Below, in pieces: positions 31,480-43,435 of a stretch of DNA of 64,000 nucleotides. The DNA is from Stenocarpella maydis (taxonomy: Eukaryota; Ascomycota; Sordariomycetes; Diaporthales; Diaporthaceae): NCBI GenBank assembly GCA_002270565.1, contig NQMI01000043.1, positions 261,186 through 325,185 of the forward strand, given 5' to 3'. The translations under genes were made by a program, and so were the position numbers. Within the stretch, counting starts at the first letter, position 1. Each line of letters starts with the position of its first letter. The notes below the pieces were generated by a model. It ran no database searches. It saw only the letters and a list, made by a program, of their open reading frames with translations, and was not told where the DNA came from.

Positions 31480-34435
31480 TTCTTTTAGGTGTATTTTAGT
31501 CCTTCTCAATAGCTAATATAGCTTCTAGTGCCCCTATAGAGGGGACTCCCCCTAATTCCTAGGGGAATAGGCCTCTATTAGAGCGCCTAGATCTGCAAAA
31601 TTAGCAGATTTTAGACCTAAACAGCTGTTTAGAGTCTGTGCAAGAGCTATTAGCTTAGCAAGTAGCTACTAGCAATACCCTTCAAGGTATGCTAGGGGAA
31701 TTGACTACTGCTATTCAGGGCCTATTGGCCCTAGTAGCACAGCAGGTGCCCCAGCTGGCGCCTCCAGCACCTCCAGTGCCCCAGACGGCCCCCTCGGAGC
31801 CTATGGATACAGAAAGTCCTTCTATAGGGCCTACGGGCCCTGATCAGGGGCCTATGGGCCCCAACTATGGGCCTACGGGCCCTAGAAGGCAGCTAGAACC
31901 CACTGAATTTAGTTCCGATTTTAGTAAGGAGCTCTCTAAGAAGGTATATACCTTCCTAGAGATATATCGCCTGAAAGGCCCTGAAAATTTCAACTAGTAA
32001 AAGCAAGCGCTAGCTATTATGCTACGGGCTATAGGGTATAGCTAATTTCTTGCAGACCCTTCTATAGCTAATAGCCTAAGTGATAGTAAATAGGTTATTC
32101 TCTTAATACTCTTAAGAGATAGCCTATTTTCAAGCCCACAGGCTGCTATTGCTTAGATCTCAGGCCCTACAGAAGCTTACAAGCTACTAAAGGACTAGTA
32201 TTCCTACTCTATAGGTTTATAGAGAGATTTGCTATATAGGGAATTTCACTCCCTAAAATATGCTTCTAGTATAAACCTAGCGGAATTTAATGCTTGGTTT
32301 AATAGCCTAATTTTTAGGCTATAGCTTGCTGGGGCCCAAATAGAGCTAACTAACTTAATAAATTAGTACCTGGGCTCCTTAGAAAGAGCATTTTTATAGT
32401 AGGCAGAGCGGCTTAGAGGAACTATCTATATGCTAAAAGCTATAGGCCAGCTTACTAATAGGCTAAATCTATAGTTCCTTATAGTAGATATATTAGAAGA
32501 GATTAGAAATCTATCTTTAGCATTCTATTAGGTTACTAAGGGCGGAAAGAAACCTCCCTTAGGCTCTTAAAAGCCTGAAAAGACTAGAAGTAAAGGGTAG
32601 GACCCTAAAAAGGCTGAAGAAAATAAGCTTAATAAGGGATCTAGGGGCTTTAGTGGCAAGAAAAAATCCATAAAGCCTAAACTGTTTAGTGGGAAGCCCC
32701 CTGAAAATTCAGGGGACTATACCTGTGCGTTAGGCTATTTAGCTTATAGTGATGAAGAATCAGCTCCTAGCAAGAGCTATTCTTTAGGTGATAAGGCTAG
32801 TAATTTAGATACCTCATCTATAGCCTTAGAAAGCCCTTGTAAGTATTGCTATAGGGGTTCACGATCAAAAGGGCCCCCTAAGAAGGGCCCTAAGCCTCCT
32901 AAGCCTAAAAGGCCTACTTTCCTGCTATATAATACTAGTTCTATAGTATATATAGTAAATAGCCATTCTCTATTTACTGATTTAGTAATGACTAGCAATT
33001 TTGGGTACCTGTAAATAGATAGGGGTAGAGTATGCCCCTTAGGTAGAGGTACTGCTATATTTGAGATAGTTAGCCCTGAAAGCCCAGCTAAGACTAAGCA
33101 TTTAGTTCTAAAGGAGGCAATATATATGCCCTCTATGGATATCAGTATCTTTAGTAGCCTTTGCCACTATAGTGCTAGGGGTTACCTCTCAAGGAATACT
33201 CTATATAGGGCTAATTAGTAACTAATTATGTATTTAGACCCTTTTAAAATAGGATCTTTTATCCCTTAGAAGGGGATATAGGCCCTAGAGACCTATACTA
33301 CCTAAGCTAATAATATATACTATATCCCTAGTAGTAGTATAAATGCCTTGGAGATAGTGCTGCCTTCTTTTAATAGGAAAGCAGCTAGGGACTATAAAAA
33401 GATTCCTACTCCTTAAGAGCTTATTCCTTTAAAGGAAGAATTAGGCCCTTCTGGGTCCTTTATAAGCTCTATTGCCTTAGAATCTAGGCTAGTATTACTT
33501 AATTCTAAATTATAGGGTCTTTTGGTATGGGTCCCTTGCATGCCCCCTTCTATAGGTCTTTCCCTACGAGTAGAACCGCCTGTAAGAAATAGGGGGGATA
33601 GGGCTGCAGAGGACCTAGAAAATCTTCTTTTAGAAGGCCTCTTGCCTTTTAAGAAAGCCACTAAACGGCCTATATAGGCCACTAGACCCTCTAAAGGGTC
33701 CCCTAAGCTACTTAAACTAGCCTATCTCTAGCATAAGAGATTAGGGCATATTAGTCTTTATCTGCTAAAGAAGATAGCTAAGATAGCCCAGGGGGTGCCT
33801 AATTTTGATTTAATCTCAGAAGGGGATTTTCTATGCCTAGCCTATAATAGGGCTAAGGCTATCTATACGCTAAATTACAAGCCTATTAATGATTTAGAGG
33901 GTATACTAGACTCTTTAGAAGAGGATACCTTTTCTATTAAGCCTACGCCCTATAATAAGTGCCTTATTAAGCTACTAATAGTAAATAGGAAATCTAGGTT
34001 TAGGTAGCTTTTCCTGCTAAGAAATTAAGATGGGGACCTAATAATGGATACTATTAAGGGCTTCTTTAGGTTCTTAAAGGCCCTATTTAGGCAGTACCCT
34101 AGGGGCTTTCATTTTAATAGCGGGAAGGAGATAAATGCCCAGCTATAGGCCTGGCTATAGTATAAGGGTATAGCCTTTTTAATAAGTAGCCCCTATATTT
34201 ACAAGCAAAACGGTCTAATAGAATGCTTCATTTAAGTAATTCTAGACTGTCTTAGGGCTACTATGCTTGCTGCAGGCCTATTGCTATATCTATAGTGTTT
34301 TATTATACCTGCCGTACTTGAGTTAGTTAACTTAACTGCCCTAATAAATAGAGACCTTACAGCCTACCAAGAGCTATACGATGGGCTAGAGCCCTTTAAA
34401 ACCTATAAATTACTTCTAAAGTGGTATAGGGTTAT
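31480..34435 (+). pseudogene. Ty1/copia gag-protease-integrase remnant
   Basis: A + strand polyprotein relic. In order: a gag-like stretch (LLALVAQQVPQLAPPAPP, repeated GPTGP/GPMGP units, EFNAWFNSLIF), a protease-like segment (LLYNTSSIVYIVNSHSLFTD, usual YDTGSTVHITNDRSLFTD) at about 32930-32985, the GAG-pre-integrase motif HKRLGHISLYLLKKIAK at about 33733, and integrase core text (FHFNSGKEINAQ, YIYKQNGLIECFI, TALINRDLTAYQELYDG). Frequent TAG/TAA replace Q and W. The protease and integrase aspartates have changed (DTG to NTS, DSGKE to NSGKE). The coding text ends at the LTR-A copy at 34436. RT and RNase H are absent, so the element is truncated or internally deleted. Confidence 0.85.
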
Positions 34436-35007
34436 TGTTAAACGGAACCGCTCAGCAGGGCGTTGGCACTTCTTGTAAGGAGTTACCCTAGACTTCCTAG
34501 CAAGGAGTTACCCTAGACTTGCGAGTCAGGCGATTTTCGCTAAGTACGCCCAGTGCGTGCGCGACGCAAGATGAGTTTGGTGGCCGTGAGTCGATTATTT
34601 TGGCCTGCATTTGCACCTTAATTCAGACCTCTGCATTACCCTTATTTCTTACCCAAAAAGTATATAACTTAGTGCATTGGATAGCTTGATTTCTGAAGTT
34701 TATATGTACTTAATTTGGGCATTGCTAGGGCTATGGTTGGCTAGTTGCTTGGAACCAAAGATGGTGTGTTGGAAGGGCGAATTTTCCGGCATTTGCAAAT
34801 TTGCACCAGAGCCTACCGCAGCGTGCCCGCGGGTGAGACGACGTCGGAGGGTATATAAGGAGGGCTTACAGAAGCCCAACTTAATTCAATACAAAGTTGT
34901 CCAGACCATTGTCAATCGTCCCAATTCGCCTCAGAGCACCATACTGCGACCCTGCCGAAACACACACACGCTGAACTGAATGCTATTCTATAGCACAATT
35001 CATCAGA
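34436..35007 (+). repeat. LTR-A copy 6 (nearly unmutated)
   Basis: This 572-bp copy runs from TGTTAAACGG to CATCAGA with two U3 units. It belongs to the same subfamily as copy 1 (CCCGCGGGTGAG and the MDSLISEVYMY reading). The flanks GTTAT and ATAAT do not match, so it marks a rearranged junction: copia text on the left does not resume on the right. Confidence 0.88.
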
Positions 35008-37388
35008 ATAATCTACCTATTTTATAAAAAATAAATTATAATTAAAAAAAACGTAGTAATAAACTTAACTTTAAAAGTTTCTGGCTATTTTAAATAAAGA
35101 AATAAACTTTACAGCCTAATTAAACTTATATTATCCAAAAGAATAAAAATCCATTTAGTTTGCTATACATTTATATTAGAATTAGTATCTAAATTGGTAA
35201 AATTAGTAATAAAAGTAAAACTTAATAAGTATAAATTAGAATATAACGTGGAGAAAATTATTAATTATAAGATATATAATAACATAATGAAATAATAAAA
35301 TACCTAATTAAATAAGATAAATATAGAGACAAAAATGACTCATATGAATTTATTAAAAATCTATTAAACTACCTAAAGGTACTTTAAATGTACTACTAGA
35401 TAATTAATTAAAAACTCCTATATTAGTAATGTTTATCATAATACCCTAATCTATAACATTAAAGCTATTACTTTATTAAACCTTAACAGTTATCTTAGAC
35501 TTTTTAGCTATAAAAGTATTAATAGCCTCTATATATATACAATGCTTAGATTTATTAAACTTATCTAAAGCTATTAAACCTATATTTATTAAACTAATAT
35601 TATAATATATTAAAAACTTCTACTATAAATATAACTATTTTAATTATATTATTACCTTATTTATTTAATAATAAGCCTTATAAAGAGCTTTCTAAAGTTT
35701 AAACTCTTAAGTATAAAGCCTTTTCTTCTTAATAATTATATAAGAAATTAAGAAAAATTAGCTAAAGAATACTTATATTATAATAAAAAACAAACTTATG
35801 GGTATTTATAAAAAACATAGAACTATTATATTTCTTATCATATTTAATATAAATAGAATAATATAAAACCGCTTTTATTATCTAATAAGACTATTCTTTT
35901 TTTTTATAAAATATATCAGGTATAACTTTAAAATATCGGAGTTTAATTAAAGTAAAAAGATAATCTTATATATTGGATTTCTTAGAATATATCTTTTTTA
36001 TATATAATATTATAATTGAATTAATAAGGATTATATATAGGAAATAAAAGAAAAAAGAAACATATTAGATAAACTTTTCAGAGTGAAAAAGTAATAGAGG
36101 AGGGAAATAATATTATAAATATAATAGGAATAGAATTAGGGATTAACTATTTGTCTCCTAGAGGTATAAATAAAACCTTACTAGCTAGCTAGATAGGCTA
36201 GTAAGAAGTAGTATGATTTAGTAAGGTTATATAATGGATTAATAGAATAACTAAGGTAGTTGGAGTAATACTATTGCTTTAAATGATCTAAATGCTCTAT
36301 TACTCCTATTGCTCCTAGTAAGTAATGCTTTAAGTAAGCCCTAAGGAGCAACGCTCCTATTGCTCTAGGCTAAAGAGATGGACTATATAAACCTATAATT
36401 ATTACTACTAGATAGTATAGCTTAGGATAGCTCTTTAGTAGTTAATCTAAGTATTTACCTAGAATAGCTTTAATAGCTTTTAATTACTAGTATTATATTA
36501 CTTAAAACAATTCCACCTTAAACGCTCCTTAAATATAAACCCGCTTACTAGGTTTATTAGCCAAGAACTAGCTGNTATTCCTTACTATATTAATTCATAC
36601 ATAAATAAATATTTTATAAAATATTAAAATCAAATAATATATAAATAGTCAAATACCTTTTTAAGGTAGGTTTATAATAATACTGAAGATTATATTAATA
36701 ATGAGGTAATAAATAATTAATACTAATCTCTAACAGATAATAAAATAATATATAAAAGTTCTTAATATTCATTTAATCTTTTTCATTAAATTTTATTAAA
36801 CTTATAAAATACAGCTATTATAAATTAATAAATCATATAAATTAATATAGTACATATATACTTATAATAAGTAAACTATAAATTTAAATATTAATATAAT
36901 AACTTAAGACTTAATATATATATTATATTAAAATATATTATAATTAGAAATATGCTTAAGATATATTAATATAAAATATTAAAAATTAAGTAAAATTAAA
37001 AAGTATTTATTTTAATTTCTTATATAAAAATATTTATATCAATTATATTAAAATCCTTAATTAAGTTGAAAGAAAACATAAATTTTAGAATAAATTCAAT
37101 TTTATAAACTTTAATTATATCTTCTTTTATAAAATCTTTAAATTCTTTTTATATAAATTATTTTAAAAAAAATAAAATTACAAGACTTTAAAAAGTGAAT
37201 TTCATATATAATTAAGTTATATAAATATTAAATTCTTAAACGTTTAATATATATACTAAAATAAAACTTAATTAAAACCATTTTATAAAATATATATAAA
37301 TATTTCATATATAAGAAAGTAAATTAATTACTTTTTAATTTTAATTACTTTTAAAATTAGAATTTTATATTATTTATAATATAGTGTA
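35008..37388. other. Extremely AT-rich RIP relic
   Basis: About 2.4 kb with almost no G or C and no readable frame. A less decayed island at about 36120-36520 (repeated GCTCCTATTGCTC, TATA-like CTATATAAACC) may be a worn LTR. There is one N at 36575. Nothing else can be supported. Confidence 0.5.
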
Positions 37389-37799
37389 CTAGGAATTAGC
37401 TAGGACTAGAAAGTAGCTACCCTGCTCTCCTATATAAAAAAGTCTGTACACACCCTGCTAAAACTCTTAAACTAGGCCCAAAATGAACTAAATTTTCAGG
37501 GTTTAATTATAAGTATATAAATAAGTTATGGTATTTTTTCTTTAAAATTTAGAATTCTTTTCACTTAATTATTCAAGAAATTCATTTTTAGACCCCTATA
37601 ATTTACTTTTTCTAATATAGCTTATATAATAAAATTCTAAGATTCATATAAAAAAATAGTAACTAAAGTATATAGATTTTAACCTACCCTAAAATTTGCA
37701 TTCATTTTAGGCTTATTTTGAGAGGTTTAGCAGGGTTGGCACAGACGTTTTTATATAGAAAATCAGGATGGCTACTTCCTAGTCCTGGCTACTTCCTGG
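37389..37799. mobile_element. MITE with long terminal inverted repeats (TA target duplication)
   Basis: A 411-bp element without coding capacity. The left end CTAGGAATTAGCTAGGACTAG and the reverse complement of the right end CCAGGAAGTAGCCAGGACTAG match over about 75 bp (through GTCTGTRCxxACCCTGCTAAA) with mainly transition differences. A weaker match continues inward (CCAAAATGAA/TTCATTTTAGG). It is flanked by TA on both sides (37387-37388 and 37800-37801). TA duplication suggests mobilisation by a Tc1/mariner-type transposase. The termini contain a GGAAGTAGCC subrepeat. Confidence 0.75.
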
Positions 37800-38040
37800 T
37801 ACCCTATATTATAAATGAAAATTAGAAAAGTATTTGCTTTTAATATTATTATTTTATACATATAATATTAACTATATTTTTCAATATATAATTATGTATT
37901 AATAAAACCTTTTAGTTATTTATATTATAACTTATAATTTATATAGCTTAAAGTTAGTTTTAATTAACTTTATTATAAAGCTAGTATTATTTTATTAATA
38001 ATAGGCTATTATATTTTAGAATCTATGATTATTAGCATTA
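37800..38040. other. AT-rich tail of block 2
   Basis: Composition shifts to GC-balanced near 38040. No feature recognised. Confidence 0.4.
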
Positions 38041-39930
38041 TATTTCTTGGTAGATGCTGTGTCTTTAAGTATTTATAACCGTATGAAGGGACTGCCGTAG
38101 CTCCAGTTTTTATAAGGGAATTGTGACTGAAATAAAAACGAAACCACCTAATTACTCTGGCCATACAGCACCCCTCGGACCCATTCACCTTCCGTAACCC
38201 CATACTTGGCGGCTTTACTGATATTCGTGTGTCATCCAGGGGAAGTTGTTGGAGATTATCGCGGTATCTAGTCTGACGAATCTGTAAGAACTAGATGATA
38301 AAAGAGTTCCTGGCCGATCTGCAGTGGAATGCGGTTACAGATCAACCATGTTTGGGGGGGGGGTGTGGCGGTTTGTCTTGTGTAAGGAGCAGTTTAGTAC
38401 GGACGGGTTGACCCAGCCCGAGGCAAAGCTTAGTTTTGAGTTGACAGTGACAATTTGCAGATGTGCAAGTATGGATCCTTGGCAGAATTCACAAGACACA
38501 GTACCACGTTTGAGAATCCAGGTCTTCTTATCGCTATGAATGAATGGCCATTATTTCTCTGTGCGGCATCTAGCGTGACACTAGGGTCGTTTAGCAGGCT
38601 GCAGCATGCAAGCGACATACATATACACTACATAGCAGACGCATGTGCAATGGATTGCAGATGCAGGCCGCATTTATAGTGCACATATATCCTATGGGCA
38701 GATAAACAGGCATACGATTTAGATTGGCAGGCATATGCAATGTCGAGTATACTGCGTAGGGCTGACTTGGAATTAGGTGTACGGGCAGCTTGAGCTGTTA
38801 CAAGGGGGGATGTCAAGTTATTTCTAGGCTGCCCATTTTGCAGCGAATGACGGACCTGAGCTTGTTCAGCTGGATGGTCAGCCAGCTGCTTCCGACGTCG
38901 AGAACCAGTAGACCGCAACACATGGAAGATGGAGGAGGCCGAGGAGATGTCTCGGATTGCCAAAAACAGGAACCCGCAGGGCGATCTCGACCTACCCCAG
39001 ACCCGCTCCAGATGGGCCCTCTGATACCCCACACATTTCGAGTTCGACATGCCTGCATGCCAGACAAGAGGCGGGCAACGGCCGGGTAAGCTTGGACACT
39101 TGGGCAAGAGAAGCAGCCCGGGAGGAATTGACAAGTCATGTGTCCTCATTTCTCCCAAGACAACTGGTCGATGTTGCATTGCAGTGAAACTCAATGCTGG
39201 TCGAGTCCAATGACCAGTGCACTGAAGGACGAACTGCCAAGAGCAATCAATGAGCTCTCCGTAGTCTGGCCTCCGCCCTGGAGGTTGACCGACATCGCGG
39301 GCCCCGCCAATGCCCACAACGGTAGGCCGAAGATGGCCAGAACGTTAGTGGCGAGAGAGGGGTCGGGGCTGGAACTACCTGGCCAGGGAAACTAGCACCA
39401 TCCAGCAGGCAGGCGGGCAGGCGGGCAGGCGGGCAGGCGGGCAGATAGACAGGCGAAAGGAGGCGAGGGTGAGGGTGAGGGTGAGGGAACAATGGCAAGA
39501 CGAGCTACTGCACAGCCTCGAGTGCGGGCAACCTCCTCCGGCCCTCATGTGGATTGGTCATGAATGGCCCGCCCACCTCGACTTATACACAAAAAACCAC
39601 GAGCCACCCCAAACCTTGAAATCTCAAAGGGTTGTGTAAAGCGCTGGCAGTTACCCTAACTAATACACATCACCGGATACCGTAAAACACACCCACCCTC
39701 CTTCTTCCTTTCCTTGTTGATCTCGTCATAGTTGCTGCCCGTTCCCGTGTAAGTCACTCCGGACTACTACACACGACCGAACTTCACTCTTTTGCCCAAG
39801 ACCTAACCTGATCAAGCCAACCATAAGAGACCACTGGCGACAGGCTGAACCCGTCAGGAGGCTAAGAGGAACACCAATCGATATTCCCAACGCTCACTCA
39901 CACCTTCATACCAAAGACGAACACATCACC
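38041..39930. other. Gene-free stretch upstream of the SDR gene, with two minisatellites
   Basis: About 1.9 kb with no accepted gene; long open frames on the minus strand (38628-39317) have no domain or splice logic. Two short tandem arrays lie before the SDR promoter: (GCAGGCGG)n at about 39405-39444 and (GAGGGT)n at about 39464-39487. The last 300 bp form the SDR upstream region, with a pyrimidine tract near 39700. Confidence 0.45.
39405..39444. repeat. GCAGGCGG minisatellite
   Basis: About five units of an 8-bp G-rich repeat about 490 bp upstream of the SDR start. It is closely followed by four GAGGGT-type units (39464-39487). Both could form G-rich secondary structure on the + strand. 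Confidence 0.85.
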
Positions 39931-40968
39931 ATGTCCGGAGCAATCAGTAGACTCGCCCCGCGGCTTGCCTCTCAGAGGCTCCTCCCCAGGTTGCCCTTGG
40001 TTGGTCGGGCAGTTGTGAACAGCCCCAGCATCTTCAAGAGGACCACAAACCCACAAGGCACTGCCCGGCCCAGACGGTTCCACGCGACTGCCAGCCGAGG
40101 CAATGGGTTCGCATTCGAGAACACCGGGCGTCTACCCGAGTTCAGCCTGAAAGACAAGGTAATCGTCGTGACCGGGGCCGGCCGCGGGCTGGGCCTGGTC
40201 CAGAGCGAGGCCCTCCTCGAGGCCGGCGCAAAGGTCTACACCCTTGACCGGCTGGAGAAGCCCGACCCGGACTTCCAGCGCGTTCAGGAGCGCGCCAAGG
40301 AGCTCGGCACCAGCATCTCTTTCAGCCGGATCGATGTCCGCGATAACATCAGCCTCAACGCCACCGTCGAGAGGATTGCCGAGGAGAACGGCCGCATCGA
40401 CGGCCTCCTCGCCTGCGCCGGCATCCAGCAAGAGACCCCAGCCCTCGAGTATACCATGGAGGACGCCGACAAGATGTTTGGCGTCAACATCACTGGCGTC
40501 TTCATGACGGCCCAGGCAGTCGCCAGGCAGATGCGCAGGCTGGACACGCCGGGCTCGATGGTCTTCATCGCCAGCATGAGCGGCACGGTGGCTAACAGGG
40601 GGTTGATCTGCCCGTGAGCTGTGCCCACCCCTGATTATGAGACGGCCATGAAATACTGACCGTGGTACAGAGCATACAACGCCTCAAAGGCCGGCGTGCT
40701 TCAGCTGGCGCGCAACCTGGCCATGGAGTGGGGACAGCACGGCATCCGGGTCAACACCATCTCGCCTGGCTACATCGTGACGGCGATGACGGCTCCGCTG
40801 TTCGAGCAGTTCCCCGACAGGAAGGAGAACTGGCCCAAGGAGAACATGCTAGGCAGGCTAAGCTACCCGGAGGAGTACCGTGGCGCCGCTGTCTTCCTTC
40901 TCAGTGACGCTTCGAGCTTCATGACCGGGGCCGACCTTCGCATGGATGGAGGCCACACTGCATGGTAA
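39931..40968 (+). CDS. Short-chain dehydrogenase/reductase, probable mitochondrial
   Basis: A 326-aa classical SDR oxidoreductase, probably acting on a sugar alcohol or ketose with NAD(P)(H) (nearest to sorbose reductase/arabinitol dehydrogenase-type fungal SDRs, by memory). Two exons, 39931-40613 and 40671-40968, join in phase. Residues 1-55 are Arg/Ser-rich without acidic residues, typical of a mitochondrial presequence. The Rossmann motif TGAGRGLG is at 81-88, the ACAG strand (NAG variant) in the middle, and the catalytic set Ser217, Tyr230, Lys234 (YNASK), with the intron just before AYNASK. NTISPGYI and a C-terminal ADLRMDGGHTAW complete the fold. No defects were seen. Confidence 0.9.
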
Positions 40969-41854
40969 GGCATTTTTCTCGGTGCAGTCGTGCCAGAGAG
41001 AGGGGATTTGAGCTGGGGGAAGTTGAAAGCGGACGTGGAGTTGATCCTTGGGTTGTCTTGGGAGATATGCGGGCATGGGGTGTTGGGTTCTCAAATCTCT
41101 CTGGCCACTGGCCATGACTGCTCGCGGCCAGGCTGGGGCGGTATTTGGACTTTCGCGTTGCATCTTATCAAAGTCGCTGAGCATGGTGTGATGGCTTCTT
41201 TACTACATTCGGAAATTCGTTGTTTTCTTGCGTATGAGACTTGCAACTCGTCGTGAATTGGGCAACATTTGAGCATTTCCCCGCCTCTACTGTGCCTGCC
41301 ATGAAGTCCGCCGTGTTTCCCAGATCCCCCATTCAGACGTCACTTGATGGTACCAACTGAGCAGCTGTTTGGAGGCCCACAAGACAAGTCAGAGATAGAT
41401 TCTGCTTGTTGCTACAGTTTAGTAATTGGGTTGGTTAGGTTAATTGTACAGCTGGTGGCAAGGTTCCTGAGAGACACGGACGACTGCAGGAAATCCTGCG
41501 GATTCTGTAAGAGGGCGCGAATTGGCGACTTGCTGTCCTCCTCTCCTGGACATTTTAGTATTTTGCCTCCTGAAGGTTCAAGACTGTATGGTAGGACATG
41601 CCATCGCAGCCTACGCTGGATGAGCTCCGGACGGACGTATTTGACGAATACAACGCCGGCCTCTATTGCGTCTCTTTTGGTCGGGTTCCAGTTTGTGATG
41701 TGGTCCGTCACAGCCCACACGCTAGACGCTCCAGATGGGCATATTTTGAGGCGACTCACCCACCAGACCAGGCGTGCCTCGGCTTGCTTGCTAGTCATTC
41801 TCTGCATCCCATGACGCTGGGCAGCAAACAACATGACTGAACAGCAGCAACCTC
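40969..41854. other. Intergenic region between convergent genes
   Basis: No accepted gene. Open frames on both strands lack recognisable domains. Confidence 0.45.
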
Positions 41855-42572
41855 TCAGGGCGAAGCACCCCCAACCGGCTGGACCATGCCCCTCGGCCCC
41901 AGCCTCCTCACGACGCCACTCCTCAGGTTAAACCGGTGTTCGATCTCGACGTCGCCCGCGCCGCGCTCCCGCATAACCAGCACGTCGCGGATCATGCCCG
42001 ACGTCAGGAAGCGCCTCCCCTGCCCGCCCGACAGCCCCAGGCTCTCGAACTCCTCCTCTGCCTCGCGCGACAGCCTCTCGCGGGCCTCGAGCGCCAACAG
42101 GACGGGGTTGTTGGAAGGGGACGGGAAGATCGGTTGCTGCTGCGCGTGGGCGTGGGTGGAGGACGAGAACGGGGTTGGGGAGGCGGTCGACGAGGGAGAG
42201 TAGGTCGGGTTGGGCTGCACGACGCCTATCTGGCGCAGGCGCTCGGCGAGGCCTGGCTGTAGGTAGTCGTTGTCCGGGGGCGAGACCATGTGCGGGTCGG
42301 AGCCGTCCCGGAGGATTGCTGTTCACGATGGCGTTATCAGTCAGCGTCTACTGCCTGGTTGGGTGGGTCGAGGAGCCCCGTGGCGGACCTTCATTCTTGG
42401 CCGCCGAGGCCTGTGGTGCCTGCCCCTTTCGGCTCGGTAATGGTCTTGACGCTGCAGCTGGCCTGGCAACGGAGGATCCCGACGAGGGCGGCGGTACTGC
42501 TGACCCAGGGGCTCTGTTTGGGAATTTGCGGATGGTGTTCTGCGCAGCGGACTTGGATGCGCCGGACCCCAT
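41855..42572 (-). CDS. Conserved-looking small protein of unknown function
   Basis: Two exons, 42572-42389 and 42318-41855, join in phase to 215 codons plus stop. The start MGSGASKSAAQNTIRKFPNR follows a typical fungal AAAATG context. The N-terminal half is basic and Pro/Ser/Ala-rich and looks disordered. It is followed by MVSPPDNDYLQPGLAERLRQ, a Pro/Ser linker, and a charged helical C-terminal domain (LEARERLSREAEEEFESLG, FLTSGMIRDVLVMRERGAGD, EIEHRFNLRSGVVRRLGPRG). The last part resembles a helix-turn-helix-like module. I recall similar fungal proteins of unassigned role, possibly linked to mitochondria, but cannot name a family. GT-AG intron of 70 bp. Confidence 0.72.
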
Positions 42573-43435
42573 TTTGATGTGGACGTCGTGTTTTCGGGGT
42601 GGTGAATATGTTTGATGGCATAATTTGGCGCAGTTACTCTGCCCTGTGACTGGTTGAGGGAGCAAATTGATTTGTAGGTTTGGTATGAAGAGAGCTGACT
42701 TCCAAAGAGCTGGTTGATCATCATCATGACGAGCACAGGCTCGTCACGCATCCTGGCATCTCGGAGCTATGGCCAACCGCCAAAGCAGGGGGTTCCCATG
42801 TCAGGGTTTGACCCTCACGATCAACCTCAACCCTTAGACTACCATGTACTCACCCACCCTTCCAAAAAGCTTCCAGCTTTATAGCAGAGCCCAGTGTGGC
42901 CAAAAAATAAAAAGTGTTCAAAACTTCACATGGCTTGACACAATTATATGTTATACAGCTGTGGGGCTTATTGCTTATCATGTACACTAGATCGATCCCC
43001 TGGCCGTGTGGTGGGCCCCGAGCAAAGCTCATTGTACACCAATAGTTCAATGGGATTATCTCTTGGTCCCATGGCAGTGATCTCATCGTTCCAGTTTGGT
43101 CAGCGCTTGATGCATGTCAGCGTATACAATCTTGAATCATGCATGTGGAAAGCCAACGAAGCGTTTACATGGTTGGATGGTTCCACAATCACAACCGCAT
43201 CACACCGGATGCCTGTCAGAACTTGGATGCAGGTGGCATCCAGAAAGAAGAGAGGCTGTTGTTTCTGAGAAATATAGTACAACGAGACACAAACCCCTTC
43301 TGTTGTCCCCCTCGTGGGCTCATGTACACTCGTGTGGTGGTCTCTCCTATAAAGGTGACCACCGATTCCTTCTCTCCTTTACCAACACCGAGACTGAGAC
43401 CAATACCAAGAACAGCATCATCAATCCCAGCTGCC
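42573..43435. promoter_or_regulatory. Divergent upstream region of the small protein and the P450
   Basis: About 860 bp between divergently transcribed genes. A TATA-like TCCTATAAAGG lies about 90 bp before the P450 ATG (about 43345). Nothing else recognised. Confidence 0.5.

Noticed and set aside
38628..39317. 229-codon minus-strand frame
   Set aside because: No recognisable domain and no clear ATG context; probably chance in GC-balanced intergenic DNA.
39464..39487. Telomere-like repeat (GAGGGT units)
   Set aside because: Only four units of a non-telomeric permutation inside a gene island; treated as a minisatellite.
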